DNA from: Defluviitaleaceae bacterium
Lineage (GTDB): Bacteria; Bacillota; Clostridia; Lachnospirales; WQUN01
DNA length: 48,987 bases
Direction: 5' to 3'
Assembly (NCBI GenBank): GCA_009786925.1
Contig: WRGY01000122.1
Location: forward strand, 1-48,987
Made by a program: the position numbers and the translations under genes. This document shows positions 40,951 to 48,987 of the stretch, piece after piece (within the stretch, counting starts at the first letter, position 1; each line of letters starts with the position of its first letter). A model generated the notes under the pieces. That model had not been told where the DNA came from and made no database searches. It saw only the letters and a list, made by a program, of their open reading frames with translations.

Positions 40951-42780
40951 CTATACCAATTTTGTATAAAATATAAACCCACCTACAGCAATCACTACAA
41001 ATCCAATCATTAGACATGGTGGATTTTCTTCTTCGTTATCGTGGGTATCATGCTGTATTGTTGCAAAGGTCGGGATGTACTGCATTGTTTCTACTATAGG
41101 TTGTGGGGTTGGCTCTGTACTTATTTCCAATATACCATAATTTATCCCTGTTTCTCTGTCGCCTGTGGCAATCCAAAACAAACCACCGTTTTGTTGCTCT
41201 GACGAGTGCCAGTGGGTTATCATTCTTACATCATCGGGTAAAGAGTAGATTAATTGGGCATCACTGTCTATAAAGTCTATGGGCAGGCTATTCCATGCAC
41301 CTTTTCTTGCTATTCTTACATAATCGTTTACGCGATGTATTGAACTGTATACAAATGGCTCTATGATGTTTCCTTCTAGGTCTATTGCACCTCGTTTTCC
41401 GTTTTGAGTTACTAATATTCTATCATTGCTGATAGTTGTAATATGGTCAAACATGCCAAAGGGAATTAGGACATTGCCTGCGCTGTCTATTACGGCACTT
41501 TTTCCGTCTTTTTGTGCAACAGATAAGCCATTAGTAAAATCCCTAATCCATGAGTATTCAAACGGAATAACCACGTTTCCGTAACGATTTATCGCTCCTG
41601 TTTGCCCATCCCTACGAGCGATAGCTATTCCATCCCTAAATACCCCAATAGAGTCAAACTCTCCCATAGGGATTACAAAATTTCCACTTTTATCAATTAC
41701 GCCAAAGGTGTAAATCAAATCCCCAAACCAGCCGTACTCATCAATGTTTATTGCTTCTCCTATACCTACAGTAGCCAAACCCTCGGAAAAGGAATTGATC
41801 ATGTCAAACTCAAATGGCAAAATCACATTACCCTCAGTATCAATTAACCCAAGATAATTAGAGTCCCACCGCTCCAGTCCATCCCATACGGCTTTACTGA
41901 TGACGGCAAAACCATCCTCAAACTCGCCATGATGTGCCCATCTAGCCATCCATCGCGGGTCATCCCCGCGTATACTTACATGGCCGTCTATCATTGGAAT
42001 CACAAGCTCGCCCGCCTCATTTATAAAGCCTACTTGATTGTTTTTATTGACAGGTGCAAGACCCTCTCTAAACATACCAATCCAATTGTATTCAAACGGC
42101 ACAATTACTTCACCGTCTTGGTTTAGCATACCTGTACGCCTATTTTCTCCGTCGCGTATTGTTGCAATCATTGAGCCACCGCTACCCAAAGAAATACTGG
42201 CAAACTCAAAGGGTATGACGGTATTGCCCTCTCTATCCAACACACCAGATACGCCTGTTTGCCAATCACCCAGACGTGCAACCACTAGCCCATTGGTATA
42301 TGGCCTACCCCAATCCCAATTGCTATTTAAAGATGTATATATAAATGGAATAATCGCTTGCCCGGTAGTATCTATCACACCCACCATATCACCCTTGCGC
42401 GCAACAGCTACACCATCATGAAAACAACCCGCCCAAGTAAACTGAAAATCAATGACAAGCTCCCCTGTTTTATCAATAAAACCATAAATCCACTCATTGT
42501 TATTTACGCGCCTACCTACCCTTGCCAAACCCTCACAAAAAAAGTGAGAGATACTATCAAACTCCATGGGGATTACAATTTCACCATAGCGATTTACAAA
42601 TCCAACTTTGCCATCACGCTGTACCCATGCTATACCATCCCTAAATGTATATACATTGTCAAATACTAAAGAAGGTGCCACCAAAATGCGAATAAACCCA
42701 TTAAACGCACCAAAGGTAAACATGGGAGAGATGGATAACAAAATAATGACCACAATAGCAATCGACAATATCTTTTTCAT
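40951..42780 (-). CDS. Secreted/anchored WG-repeat protein
   Basis: This 609-residue protein has a signal peptide or anchor (KILSIAIVVIILLSISPMF) and a C-terminal hydrophobic helix (MIGFVVIAVGGFIFYTKLV). Between them are about ten WG-type beta repeats, each built as 'F..GLA.V...G..GFIN..GE.VIPFEFD.I'; clear copies are VGFVNRYGEIVIPMEFDSI, VGFINEAGELVIPM and TGAINRYGNVVIPFEY. WG repeats probably form a beta-solenoid; their ligands are unknown. A GGAGG site precedes the ATG. It is the last intact gene of the leftward accessory operon and probably lies on the cell surface. Confidence 0.88.
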   Translation of the reverse strand: MKKILSIAIVVIILLSISPMFTFGAFNGFIRILVAPSLVFDNVYTFRDGIAWVQRDGKVGFVNRYGEIVIPMEFDSISHFFCEGLARVGRRVNNNEWIYGFIDKTGELVIDFQFTWAGCFHDGVAVARKGDMVGVIDTTGQAIIPFIYTSLNSNWDWGRPYTNGLVVARLGDWQTGVSGVLDREGNTVIPFEFASISLGSGGSMIATIRDGENRRTGMLNQDGEVIVPFEYNWIGMFREGLAPVNKNNQVGFINEAGELVIPMIDGHVSIRGDDPRWMARWAHHGEFEDGFAVISKAVWDGLERWDSNYLGLIDTEGNVILPFEFDMINSFSEGLATVGIGEAINIDEYGWFGDLIYTFGVIDKSGNFVIPMGEFDSIGVFRDGIAIARRDGQTGAINRYGNVVIPFEYSWIRDFTNGLSVAQKDGKSAVIDSAGNVLIPFGMFDHITTISNDRILVTQNGKRGAIDLEGNIIEPFVYSSIHRVNDYVRIARKGAWNSLPIDFIDSDAQLIYSLPDDVRMITHWHSSEQQNGGLFWIATGDRETGINYGILEISTEPTPQPIVETMQYIPTFATIQHDTHDNEEENPPCLMIGFVVIAVGGFIFYTKLV

Positions 42781-42800
42781 ATTTCCTCCTATGGCGACAT

Positions 42801-44294
42801 TTACTCTCCATTAATCGCTTGTATAAATCTAAGTAGAGGATTGGGTATGGGGATTGAATTTTCTGCCTTTTGTTGTATTTCTTTAGCAAAATCGTAGTCA
42901 AGGTTTGGCAAAATCTGCTCCAATAATCCCTCGGCTGTGACTTGGCGAAATGGGCCGCTTTGTATGGTAATGATGGCACTGCTTGCCGCCTCGTAGTATA
43001 GCCCGCGCTGTATCAGCGAGCGTGTACGTTGTGCATGTGCCACGGTGCTTGGGTTTGGTATTGCATCAAAAACTTGGTCAAACAAATCATGTTTTTCCAT
43101 AGCCAAATAAATCGACAGACGCGTAAGCGAAGCATCTGCATCATTGCTAATGGGCAAATGTGATAGTATTTGCGTAGACTCCAACGGGTCTGTGAGTGCA
43201 ATCCATGCCGCATGATTTTTTATTGCAGATTGTGCAAATACGATTGCAAACAAAACTAGCGGTAGCAAAAACAAAAAACGTGATTGCTTTGGTATATCCA
43301 AAGTTTTTGGTAGCGTAAGTGTAACTAACCACATGAAAACAATCACAATAGAAAGAAACATAAACGGGATATCCACAAAAGCTGCTACCAAGACCATAAT
43401 AACACAGATAGCATAGCCACTCCATTGTTTATTTTTGACCCAATAAAATATCGCAACAAAAACCAAAACAAAGGCTAAAAAACCCGCGTCCACCCCCATC
43501 GCAACATATTCGTTGTGAATCCTCGCGACAGAATATAAAGACGACTGATATGCAAAAAGCTCAAACTGCCAAGCACCGACACCCAGACCAAAAGGATAAC
43601 GCATAACAATCCCAAAACCATCCCAAATATGTATTAGCCTCTCCAAAAAAGTAGCAATAGGATGAAGTCCACGCACAAAAAAAACTACAACAATCGCAAA
43701 ACCCGCAACCGCACCATACCACCAACGCCATCCCTTATAAAACATCCAACCAAGTCCATAAACAACCAAAGCACCAACCGACTGCGTTAAAACCAAAGCA
43801 ATTTCCAAAAACGGAGCAAACCTACAATACCTACTATCCAACCGCGCAAGAAAGGCAGAAATACCAAGAAAAAACCCAGCAGCATTAGCATATTGAAAAA
43901 CACTCTGCAAGCGATTAAAAACAACTGCGCCTTCCCAATTAATCACACCAAAAAGCGATAAAACCCCAATACTCGCAACCACCATACCCGCAACAAAAAC
44001 CGACTGCGTAATATCCGCATCCACATTGTAAAACACAAAAATCAAAAGCACGACAACCAAAATACGAGAAAAACCAGCCAAAGCCTCAAAGGACAAACCC
44101 GAAAAAACAACCGAAATTGCATAAATAGCGACTAATAAAAGCATCAAAACAACAACAGGAGTATCGGGCATCTTTTTTGCCTTAAACAACAAAAATAAAA
44201 CCAAGGCAATACCAACCAAAGCCCAAACCGCATCGGTAAAACCACCCTGCAACAAGGTGATACAAACAAGTAAAATAGTAACTACATATCTCAT
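42801..44294 (-). CDS. O-antigen ligase/polymerase-like membrane protein
   Basis: This 497-residue protein has about ten to twelve hydrophobic segments in its first 360 residues and the Wzy/WaaL hallmark loop GLGVGAWQFELFAYQS followed by ARIHNEYVAMGVDAGFLAFVL, which contains the conserved HN-E/Y and G residues. The C-terminal ~130 residues are soluble, helical and possibly TPR-like (RSLIQRGLYYEAASSAI). In Gram-positive bacteria such proteins polymerise or ligate surface polysaccharides. No glycosyltransferases are adjacent, so its role here is open. The coding strand is strongly T/G-rich. Confidence 0.85.
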   Translation of the reverse strand: MRYVVTILLVCITLLQGGFTDAVWALVGIALVLFLLFKAKKMPDTPVVVLMLLLVAIYAISVVFSGLSFEALAGFSRILVVVLLIFVFYNVDADITQSVFVAGMVVASIGVLSLFGVINWEGAVVFNRLQSVFQYANAAGFFLGISAFLARLDSRYCRFAPFLEIALVLTQSVGALVVYGLGWMFYKGWRWWYGAVAGFAIVVVFFVRGLHPIATFLERLIHIWDGFGIVMRYPFGLGVGAWQFELFAYQSSLYSVARIHNEYVAMGVDAGFLAFVLVFVAIFYWVKNKQWSGYAICVIMVLVAAFVDIPFMFLSIVIVFMWLVTLTLPKTLDIPKQSRFLFLLPLVLFAIVFAQSAIKNHAAWIALTDPLESTQILSHLPISNDADASLTRLSIYLAMEKHDLFDQVFDAIPNPSTVAHAQRTRSLIQRGLYYEAASSAIITIQSGPFRQVTAEGLLEQILPNLDYDFAKEIQQKAENSIPIPNPLLRFIQAINGE

Positions 44295-44312
44295 TGTTAT
44301 TGTTTTGCCCCC

Positions 44313-45038
44313 TCATTTCTTCAACCATAACAGGGTTTCCCCATGTGCTGTATTAATAATTGTTTTACACTCAAAATCCTTCTTTAATAATGCAAGTCCG
44401 GTTTTATAATCGACCTCACTTATTATGCGAAACATGGAATACCCTTTATTTTCAACTTGCTTTAAAAAGCCCTCGGAAACAATAACCTCGCTAGTTTCAT
44501 CGGTCACTACGGTTTTATGTTCATAAAAATTTGCTTTTTCGGCGACGGCGATAATGTCGCAAATATCGGGATAGCGTGTCTTTTCTACATCTACAGTTGA
44601 TGGGAAATGTTTTACAAAAAAGCGAGATTCCAATTGTTTGTATGATTCTGTCAGGATGCAAATAAGTCCGTGGGGTCTTAAAACACGATAAAACTCCCGA
44701 AACATTTCCTCCGTATCAGGCACATGATGAATAACATCAGTCATGTATATGAAATCGAAAAAATCATCCTCAAAGGGAATATCAGAGTGATTGCCTTTTC
44801 TTGCATCGACCCCCTTTGTGATGGCGTGTTCTCTCATGCCATCAGACGGCTCAACCCCATAGATGTTGGCAGAAACGCTTTCCCTAAACATAATGGCATA
44901 GTTGCCCGTGCCACAACCAAAGTCAAGTACGTTTTTTCCATCAAGCGTCAACTCGGAAAGCATCAATTTAACTATGTTTGCATTCGCATTGCGCGTAAGG
45001 TCGTAGCTTTTTGATAAAGCATCGAAATCTACTGTCAT
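44313..45038 (-). CDS. Class I SAM-dependent methyltransferase
   Basis: This 241-residue protein has the Rossmann motif I VLDFGCGTGNYAIMF, motif II acidic residue in YGVEPSDGM, the DFIYMTDVIHHVPDTEE motif IV, and YRVLRPHGLICILTES. It fits the UbiE/Methyltransf_11 small-molecule group; the acceptor is unknown. Its ATG is directly adjacent to the stop of the decayed ATPase gene, in one operon with a second methyltransferase. Confidence 0.9.
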   Translation of the reverse strand: MTVDFDALSKSYDLTRNANANIVKLMLSELTLDGKNVLDFGCGTGNYAIMFRESVSANIYGVEPSDGMREHAITKGVDARKGNHSDIPFEDDFFDFIYMTDVIHHVPDTEEMFREFYRVLRPHGLICILTESYKQLESRFFVKHFPSTVDVEKTRYPDICDIIAVAEKANFYEHKTVVTDETSEVIVSEGFLKQVENKGYSMFRIISEVDYKTGLALLKKDFECKTIINTAHGETLLWLKK

Positions 45039-45718
45039 CTAAACCCATTCCCCTCGCCTTGCTTCAAAAAATTCGTGTAGCAAGATTATATTTTTAAGTT
45101 CTGTCCATTTTTTTATAGTTGCGCGGTCATCAAGGTCATATATTTTTGTGCCGCGCATTGCAAGCAAAAACGGAGAGTGTGTTGACAGGATTATTTGGCA
45201 ACCAAAAAAACGCGCAGCATCCTCGATAAACTGCGCCAGCTCGGCCTGCCTTTTTGGTGAAAGACTGTTTTCGGGTTCATCCGTACTTTTGCATATTTTG
45301 CTTCTTTGTATTCCTCAAAAATTTCTTCGCGCCGCCCATCAAGCCCCTCATTCAAATTGCGAATATTCAGCATATAATCAAAGACATCATCGCTTGTGAT
45401 TATACGAGCCTCCTCGGGTGCTTCGTCGACAAACTCCGCTTCGCACATATGTACATAGTCAGGGAAAAAATTTGTCCTATTATAAACCGCGCCGCGCTGT
45501 GCCTCTAATTTTTCTGCGATTACGTTTAAAACCGTGGTTTTCCCGGAGCCATTGCCACCATACAAAATCGTAAGCGACCCGAAATCAAGCCACGTTAGCC
45601 CATTTGCAGCAAGCGTGCGAAACGGATAATAAGAAGTGTAACATGTCTCTTTTATTCCCCAGATAAAATCACTTTCGGTATCATCGGTGGGAAAAGTAAT
45701 GCTTTTAAGAAAAATCAT
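45039..45718 (-). pseudogene. Decayed AAA family ATPase (internal deletion with frameshift)
   Basis: The first part (from the ATG at 45718) reads MIFLKSITFPTDD and Walker A LTILYGGNGSGKTTVLNVIAEKL through RIITSDDVFDYMLNIRNLNEGLD, the start of an AAA/ABC-type ATPase. After AKYAKVR the frame breaks. In another frame the protein resumes as DEPENSLSPKRQAELAQF, STHSPFLLAMRGTKIYDLDD and RRGEWV-stop at 45039. From memory of the family, 50-60 residues holding the ABC signature and most of Walker B are missing; the junction is near 45281. The gene is therefore non-functional as written. The start overlaps the upstream methyltransferase stop (ATGA), so it was once an operon member. Confidence 0.78.
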
Positions 45719-46554
45719 AAACCCGCTCCATTTTTTATGCATACAAACACACCGACTTCTTTCGGGATATGTATGCACCCATCGCGTCTCCGTATGTTGT
45801 CAAAATAATCATGCAATTTCCCAAGCGTCTCTTCGTTACAGCCATAGATAGAAATAATTGACTTAATCCAATCCATTAAATCTTTTGTTTTAGTGATTGA
45901 AAGTGAATCTTTGTAATCATGTCTTGTAACTAAAGAAAAGAACGGCGAGAGGATTTCGCTACCATTTTGCAAGCTAAAAGGAAAATCTTGTGCAAATGCC
46001 GCCGTATCTGCATCAAATTTTTTCACCGCATTATGTAAAAACAGGCTCATACCGCCGTTGCCATTGGTGGAGGCGTAAAATATGCCGCCCTTTTTTAACA
46101 CTCTACAGACCTCCGACAAAGCCTGTCGTAAATCCGGCACATGATACAACATGTGATTTGCGATTATTGCATCGAATGAATTATCTTCAAATGGAATGTT
46201 TTGTATGTCTATCTGCCTGAAAGATACACTCTCACTATACATCTCAAATTTTGACTTTGTCACATTTACCATACCCTCAGAATTGTCAGAAAGAATCAAT
46301 CTGCAATCTCGTGGGAGAAGCCCGATTCTTCCGTCCCATTGACCACCATTCCCGCAACCAAGCTCCAAGACTGTATTGTTTGGAAGAAAACGATATATGC
46401 CAAAGAGCCAAGGAGCAAAACCTTGCTTGTTTGTACTGTATTTTTCGTGCAATGTGATTCGTGTAGCTAAATTTTTGTCGTTAGAGTACTGCTCTTTTAC
46501 ATTGCCTGTTGATTTAATCGCTTCCACCACTTTTGCTTTATGAATTACTGCCAA
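45715..46554 (-). CDS. Class I SAM-dependent methyltransferase
   Basis: This protein of about 279 residues has motif I VLELGCGNGGQWDGRIGLLP, the post-I acidic RLILSDNSEGM, and motif IV FDAIIANHMLYHVPDLRQAL with CRVLKKGGIFYAS. The N-terminal part (KVVEAIKSTGNVKEQYSNDKNL) and the C-terminal helices are typical of stand-alone small-molecule methyltransferases. I choose the TTG at 46554 with AGGGG nine bases upstream; the frame is open to 46608, but that part overlaps the DUF4143 gene end. The stop overlaps the decayed ATPase start. Confidence 0.82.
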   Translation of the reverse strand: MAVIHKAKVVEAIKSTGNVKEQYSNDKNLATRITLHEKYSTNKQGFAPWLFGIYRFLPNNTVLELGCGNGGQWDGRIGLLPRDCRLILSDNSEGMVNVTKSKFEMYSESVSFRQIDIQNIPFEDNSFDAIIANHMLYHVPDLRQALSEVCRVLKKGGIFYASTNGNGGMSLFLHNAVKKFDADTAAFAQDFPFSLQNGSEILSPFFSLVTRHDYKDSLSITKTKDLMDWIKSIISIYGCNEETLGKLHDYFDNIRRRDGCIHIPKEVGVFVCIKNGAGL

Positions 46555-46588
46555 ACCGTCACGCCCCTGTCTTGAACAGATTCTACGC

Positions 46589-47803
46589 TTACTCCCAATT
46601 AGATGCAAGTAAGAACTCCCGTATATTCCTGTGCTTTATTCCATCCCTGCTCATATCAAACTCATCCAGCGACAAAACATACTTAGGGAAGTGGTCGCGG
46701 GTAGAGTCGTAAACGCCAAACTCACGAGCTATTGTATCCTCCGAAGCAAGAAGGTAGCATACCTGGATATACAACTTATCGGTCTTTTTTTCACAGATGA
46801 AATCAATCTCCTGCGCTCCTGTCTTGCCCACTGTGATTTTATATCCCCTTCGTAAAGCCTCCATGTAAACAACATTCTCTAGTATCAGATTGATGTCCTT
46901 CATGTTACCGCCAAAGACAGCCTCACGGATACCGTGGTCTGCCACATAATATTTCTCATTTACCGTGAGTAATTTCTTGCCTTGTAAATCCTGTCTACGG
47001 ACTTGATGAAACAGATAAGCATCAACACAATATCCGATGTAATTCATAACCGTTTCAGGTGCAGCGATGCGTTGTTCACCCTTAAAGTATTTCGATATTG
47101 ATGCCGCCGAGAATGTTGTACCAACACCAGCGAATACATATGCAATGATACGCTCTAGTAAGTCCACATCACGAACCCCATTACGCTTGACTATATCCTT
47201 CAAGACAACCGAATTGAACAAATCTTGGAGATAGATTTGTATGGGAGTCTCTTCATAACGAAGGTTATTAAGGTAAGGCATTCCTCCGGTAACAAGATAC
47301 CGTGTGAATGTTTCTTGTTTGGTTATGTCTGGAAATGTGGATGTGTATAACTCCAGGAACTCAGCGTAGGAGAAAGGATAGATAATAAATTCAACATATC
47401 GCCCGGCAAGGTAAGTAGCTAGTTCTCCCGAAAGTAGTTTAGCATTGGAGCCTGTGATGTAGATGTCACAGTCGAACTCTACACGGAATGAATTGACACA
47501 CCTTTCCCACTCGTCTACCTCTTGAATCTCATCGAAAAAAAGATATGCTTTGCCCTCTGCATTTGCAATCCGCCTTGTTACTTCCTTATGCAAGGCTTCA
47601 GCGGTGCGGAGTTTTGAATTCTTCATATTTTCAAAGTTAAACTTGATAAATTGTGATTCTGATATACCTTGTTCAAGTAACTCACCTTGTATCAATTCCA
47701 ACATGACCGACTTACCACTACGGCGCAAACCTGTCAATACCTTAATAAGCTCGTTACCGACAAAGGGGCGTATGCGGCTCATATATGCTTCTCTTTTAAT
47801 CAT
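46589..47803 (-). CDS. AAA_14/DUF4143 ATP-binding protein
   Basis: This 404-residue protein has an N-terminal AAA domain with Walker A TGLRRSGKSVML, Walker B AYLFFDEIQEVDEWE and sensor DIYITGSNAKLLSGEL. DUF4143 follows, with a winged-helix region (TTFSAASISKYFKGE) and a nuclease-like C-terminal strand (AQEIDFICEKKTDKLYIQVCY). Such proteins are very common, often multicopy, and of unknown role; toxin-antitoxin or defence links have been proposed without proof. It has its own promoter and an AGGAGG site, and it is the first gene of the leftward accessory run. Confidence 0.9.
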   Translation of the reverse strand: MIKREAYMSRIRPFVGNELIKVLTGLRRSGKSVMLELIQGELLEQGISESQFIKFNFENMKNSKLRTAEALHKEVTRRIANAEGKAYLFFDEIQEVDEWERCVNSFRVEFDCDIYITGSNAKLLSGELATYLAGRYVEFIIYPFSYAEFLELYTSTFPDITKQETFTRYLVTGGMPYLNNLRYEETPIQIYLQDLFNSVVLKDIVKRNGVRDVDLLERIIAYVFAGVGTTFSAASISKYFKGEQRIAAPETVMNYIGYCVDAYLFHQVRRQDLQGKKLLTVNEKYYVADHGIREAVFGGNMKDINLILENVVYMEALRRGYKITVGKTGAQEIDFICEKKTDKLYIQVCYLLASEDTIAREFGVYDSTRDHFPKYVLSLDEFDMSRDGIKHRNIREFLLASNWE

Positions 47804-47835
47804 GAAGGCAGACCTCCTCGGATAATTCTACCACT

Positions 47836-47864
47836 ATCATATCGCAGATATAAGTTAATTTCAA
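47836..47864 (-). promoter_or_regulatory. Promoter of the DUF4143 gene
   Basis: On the minus strand TTGAAA (47859-47864) and TATGAT (47836-47841) are 17 bases apart, 33 bases before the start codon. The rest of 47865-48054 holds no gene I can support; a 15-codon reading frame with a GGAG site overlaps the promoter and may be a leader or chance. Confidence 0.6.
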
Positions 47865-48054
47865 GATGAAGCTTGGAGTCCATCAAGATATACCTTAACG
47901 ATTTCCATTGCGCGCTCCTTTTAACAACTAAACTCTTCCTCACACAAAAAGGCGACGACGGATTTTTCCATTCATCGCTTTCTTGTGCCACTTCATTTTG
48001 CCTATGCCTTAACTTAATGGCATTGCCAAAGCGGCGAGACCTTTTCTTTGCAGT

Positions 48055-48987
48055 CTAATATTTTATAAACTCTGCCAGCAAAATTTCTTCTAATAGCAGA
48101 CTAAATACACGCAAGTTGTTTTGCATCATGCCGGGGTTTGTGGCCTCTATATATTCAAAGGTATCGGAGGCGGTGTGGATAAAATGTCCAAACAGTTCAT
48201 TTTCTTGTGCCAAAAGAAATTCCATATTGCTTTCGGATATTCTTGTAAGGCTTGCAAAATATAAAACTGTGTGACCTTCCATCAAGAACACTATTTGGTC
48301 GGTTGGAGTAATCATGCCGTTTGGCAGGCCAACCAGCTCCGTGTTTGCACCTAGTTGAGCAACAATGGCATCAATTTGTACAGTGACAGGTGTTGGTATT
48401 GCTTGCCACATATAAAGCACCGCAACAGGCGGAATATCACTGTTTATGGCAACAACAACCTCGATAAGTTGCTCTACGGATTCTATTCCCATCCCGGCGA
48501 GACCCGTAACAGTAAGGAGCATCTCAATACCCATCTGCTCATACAGCTCTGTCATTTGAGATTCTATATCTGCCGCTATAGAGTCAATAAGAAACGGAAG
48601 AGCCTCAAAGCCCGGGCCTTCGCCCCTTGCCGCGGAGTACATAAGATAATTTCCGCTTACAATGCCATCCACATTTATCATGAGTGCAATTTTGTCACGT
48701 TCTTGTTGGGTCAAAGAATCGTAGAAATAACGCGCACCCCATAGCCCGACTTCTTCTGCACCAAAGAATACATACATGATTGTGTGGTAATTGTCTGCGT
48801 TTTTCATACGATACGCACTTTCCAACAAAAGCACCACACCTGATGCATTATCATTCGCGCCGGCAGAAAGATACGAGTCATAATGCGCACCCACGATGAT
48901 AAGGCTTTCACTTTGACCGGGGATTGTTAAAATCACATTTTGGCTTATCCTGTCCTGTCGGAGTGCGATGTTGCCCTCATATGACCA
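48055..48987 (-). CDS. M28 family zinc metallopeptidase (5' end outside window)
   Basis: The frame is open to the window edge (codons WSYEGNIALRQDRISQNV precede the first in-frame GTG), so the N-terminus lies outside. The visible 310 residues hold the M28 metal site: His-x-Asp in VGAHYDS, the bridging Asp in ANDNASG, the catalytic Glu pair in FFGAEEVGLWG, Asp in MINVDGI, and a late His in FIHTASDTFEY. An insert of about 130 residues lies between the last two. The family cleaves N-terminal amino acids, usually outside the cell; a signal peptide cannot be checked here. Confidence 0.88.
   Translation of the reverse strand, partial: WSYEGNIALRQDRISQNVILTIPGQSESLIIVGAHYDSYLSAGANDNASGVVLLLESAYRMKNADNYHTIMYVFFGAEEVGLWGARYFYDSLTQQERDKIALMINVDGIVSGNYLMYSAARGEGPGFEALPFLIDSIAADIESQMTELYEQMGIEMLLTVTGLAGMGIESVEQLIEVVVAINSDIPPVAVLYMWQAIPTPVTVQIDAIVAQLGANTELVGLPNGMITPTDQIVFLMEGHTVLYFASLTRISESNMEFLLAQENELFGHFIHTASDTFEYIEATNPGMMQNNLRVFSLLLEEILLAEFIKY

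Noticed and set aside
46589-47803. DUF4143 ATPase with methyltransferases as a phage-defence system
   Set aside because: The methyltransferases look like small-molecule enzymes with no DNA-methylase motif, no restriction gene is present and the intervening ATPase is broken.
47800-48054. Open frame continuing past the M28 peptidase stop codon
   Set aside because: It stays open for about 85 codons after the TAG, but has no start with a ribosome binding site, overlaps the DUF4143 promoter and shows no recognisable motif.

Overview
The window comes from a low-to-mid GC member of the Bacillota, most likely class Clostridia. The evidence is a class 3 fructose-bisphosphatase, type III glutamine synthetase, the darA-yaaR-holB-ricT block, sepF and ylmG division genes, the era/recO arrangement, a YlbJ-type sporulation membrane protein, strong AGGAGG/GGGGG ribosome binding sites and TTGACA/TATAAT-like promoters. 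Most of it is chromosomal core. I found no rRNA, tRNA, CRISPR array, transposase gene or prophage. The first and last genes are cut by the window edges.

Layout, 1-10.4 kb: the 3' end of fbp, a 1021-residue tubulin-like GTPase, then (minus strand) an HD-GYP phosphodiesterase and glnN. These are followed on the plus strand by pfkA, pyk and a DegV protein, so both directions of the FBP/F6P step and the ATP-yielding end of glycolysis lie close together. 10.4-13.1 kb: an AbrB-like regulator translationally coupled to a three-gene ABC-2 exporter. 13.1-18.1 kb: ylbJ-like gene (minus), then a division cluster: HlyD-like membrane protein, YggS/YlmE, SepF and YggT/YlmG, followed by a cupin whose Shine-Dalgarno lies inside a perfect 17-bp hairpin arm.

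18.1-24 kb: a cysteine-bearing membrane protein, then darA, yaaR, holB, ricT, nadE and recU. The NadE glutaminase domain has glycine where the catalytic cysteine should be. 24-29 kb (minus): rpsB, tsf, rmuC, a GspE/PilB ATPase and one pseudopilin, driven by a consensus promoter whose spacer is a perfect palindrome. Just upstream of that promoter lies a 212-bp foldback element with an 8-bp flanking duplication, a good candidate for a non-autonomous insertion (MITE). 29.3-32.3 kb (minus): era, a 51-codon YqzL-like gene, recO and an MFS transporter.

32.3-34.6 kb: a MerR/TipAS-like regulator with a long-spacer MerR-type promoter and an ABC-2 drug-efflux-like transporter. 34.6-40.7 kb (minus): a sugar utilisation operon in the order LacI regulator, GH127 beta-L-arabinofuranosidase, lipoprotein sugar-binding protein and two CUT1 permeases, with a promoter and LacI-type operator in front. 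40.8-47.8 kb (minus) is accessory: a DUF4143 ATPase, two SAM methyltransferases flanking a decayed AAA ATPase, an O-antigen-ligase-like polymerase and a secreted WG-repeat protein. The window ends in an M28 metallopeptidase.

I did not find a clear-cut undescribed system. The strongest leads are the NadE Cys-to-Gly change, the foldback element beside rpsB, the RBS-sequestering palindromes upstream of the cupin and recU, and the large tubulin-like protein.
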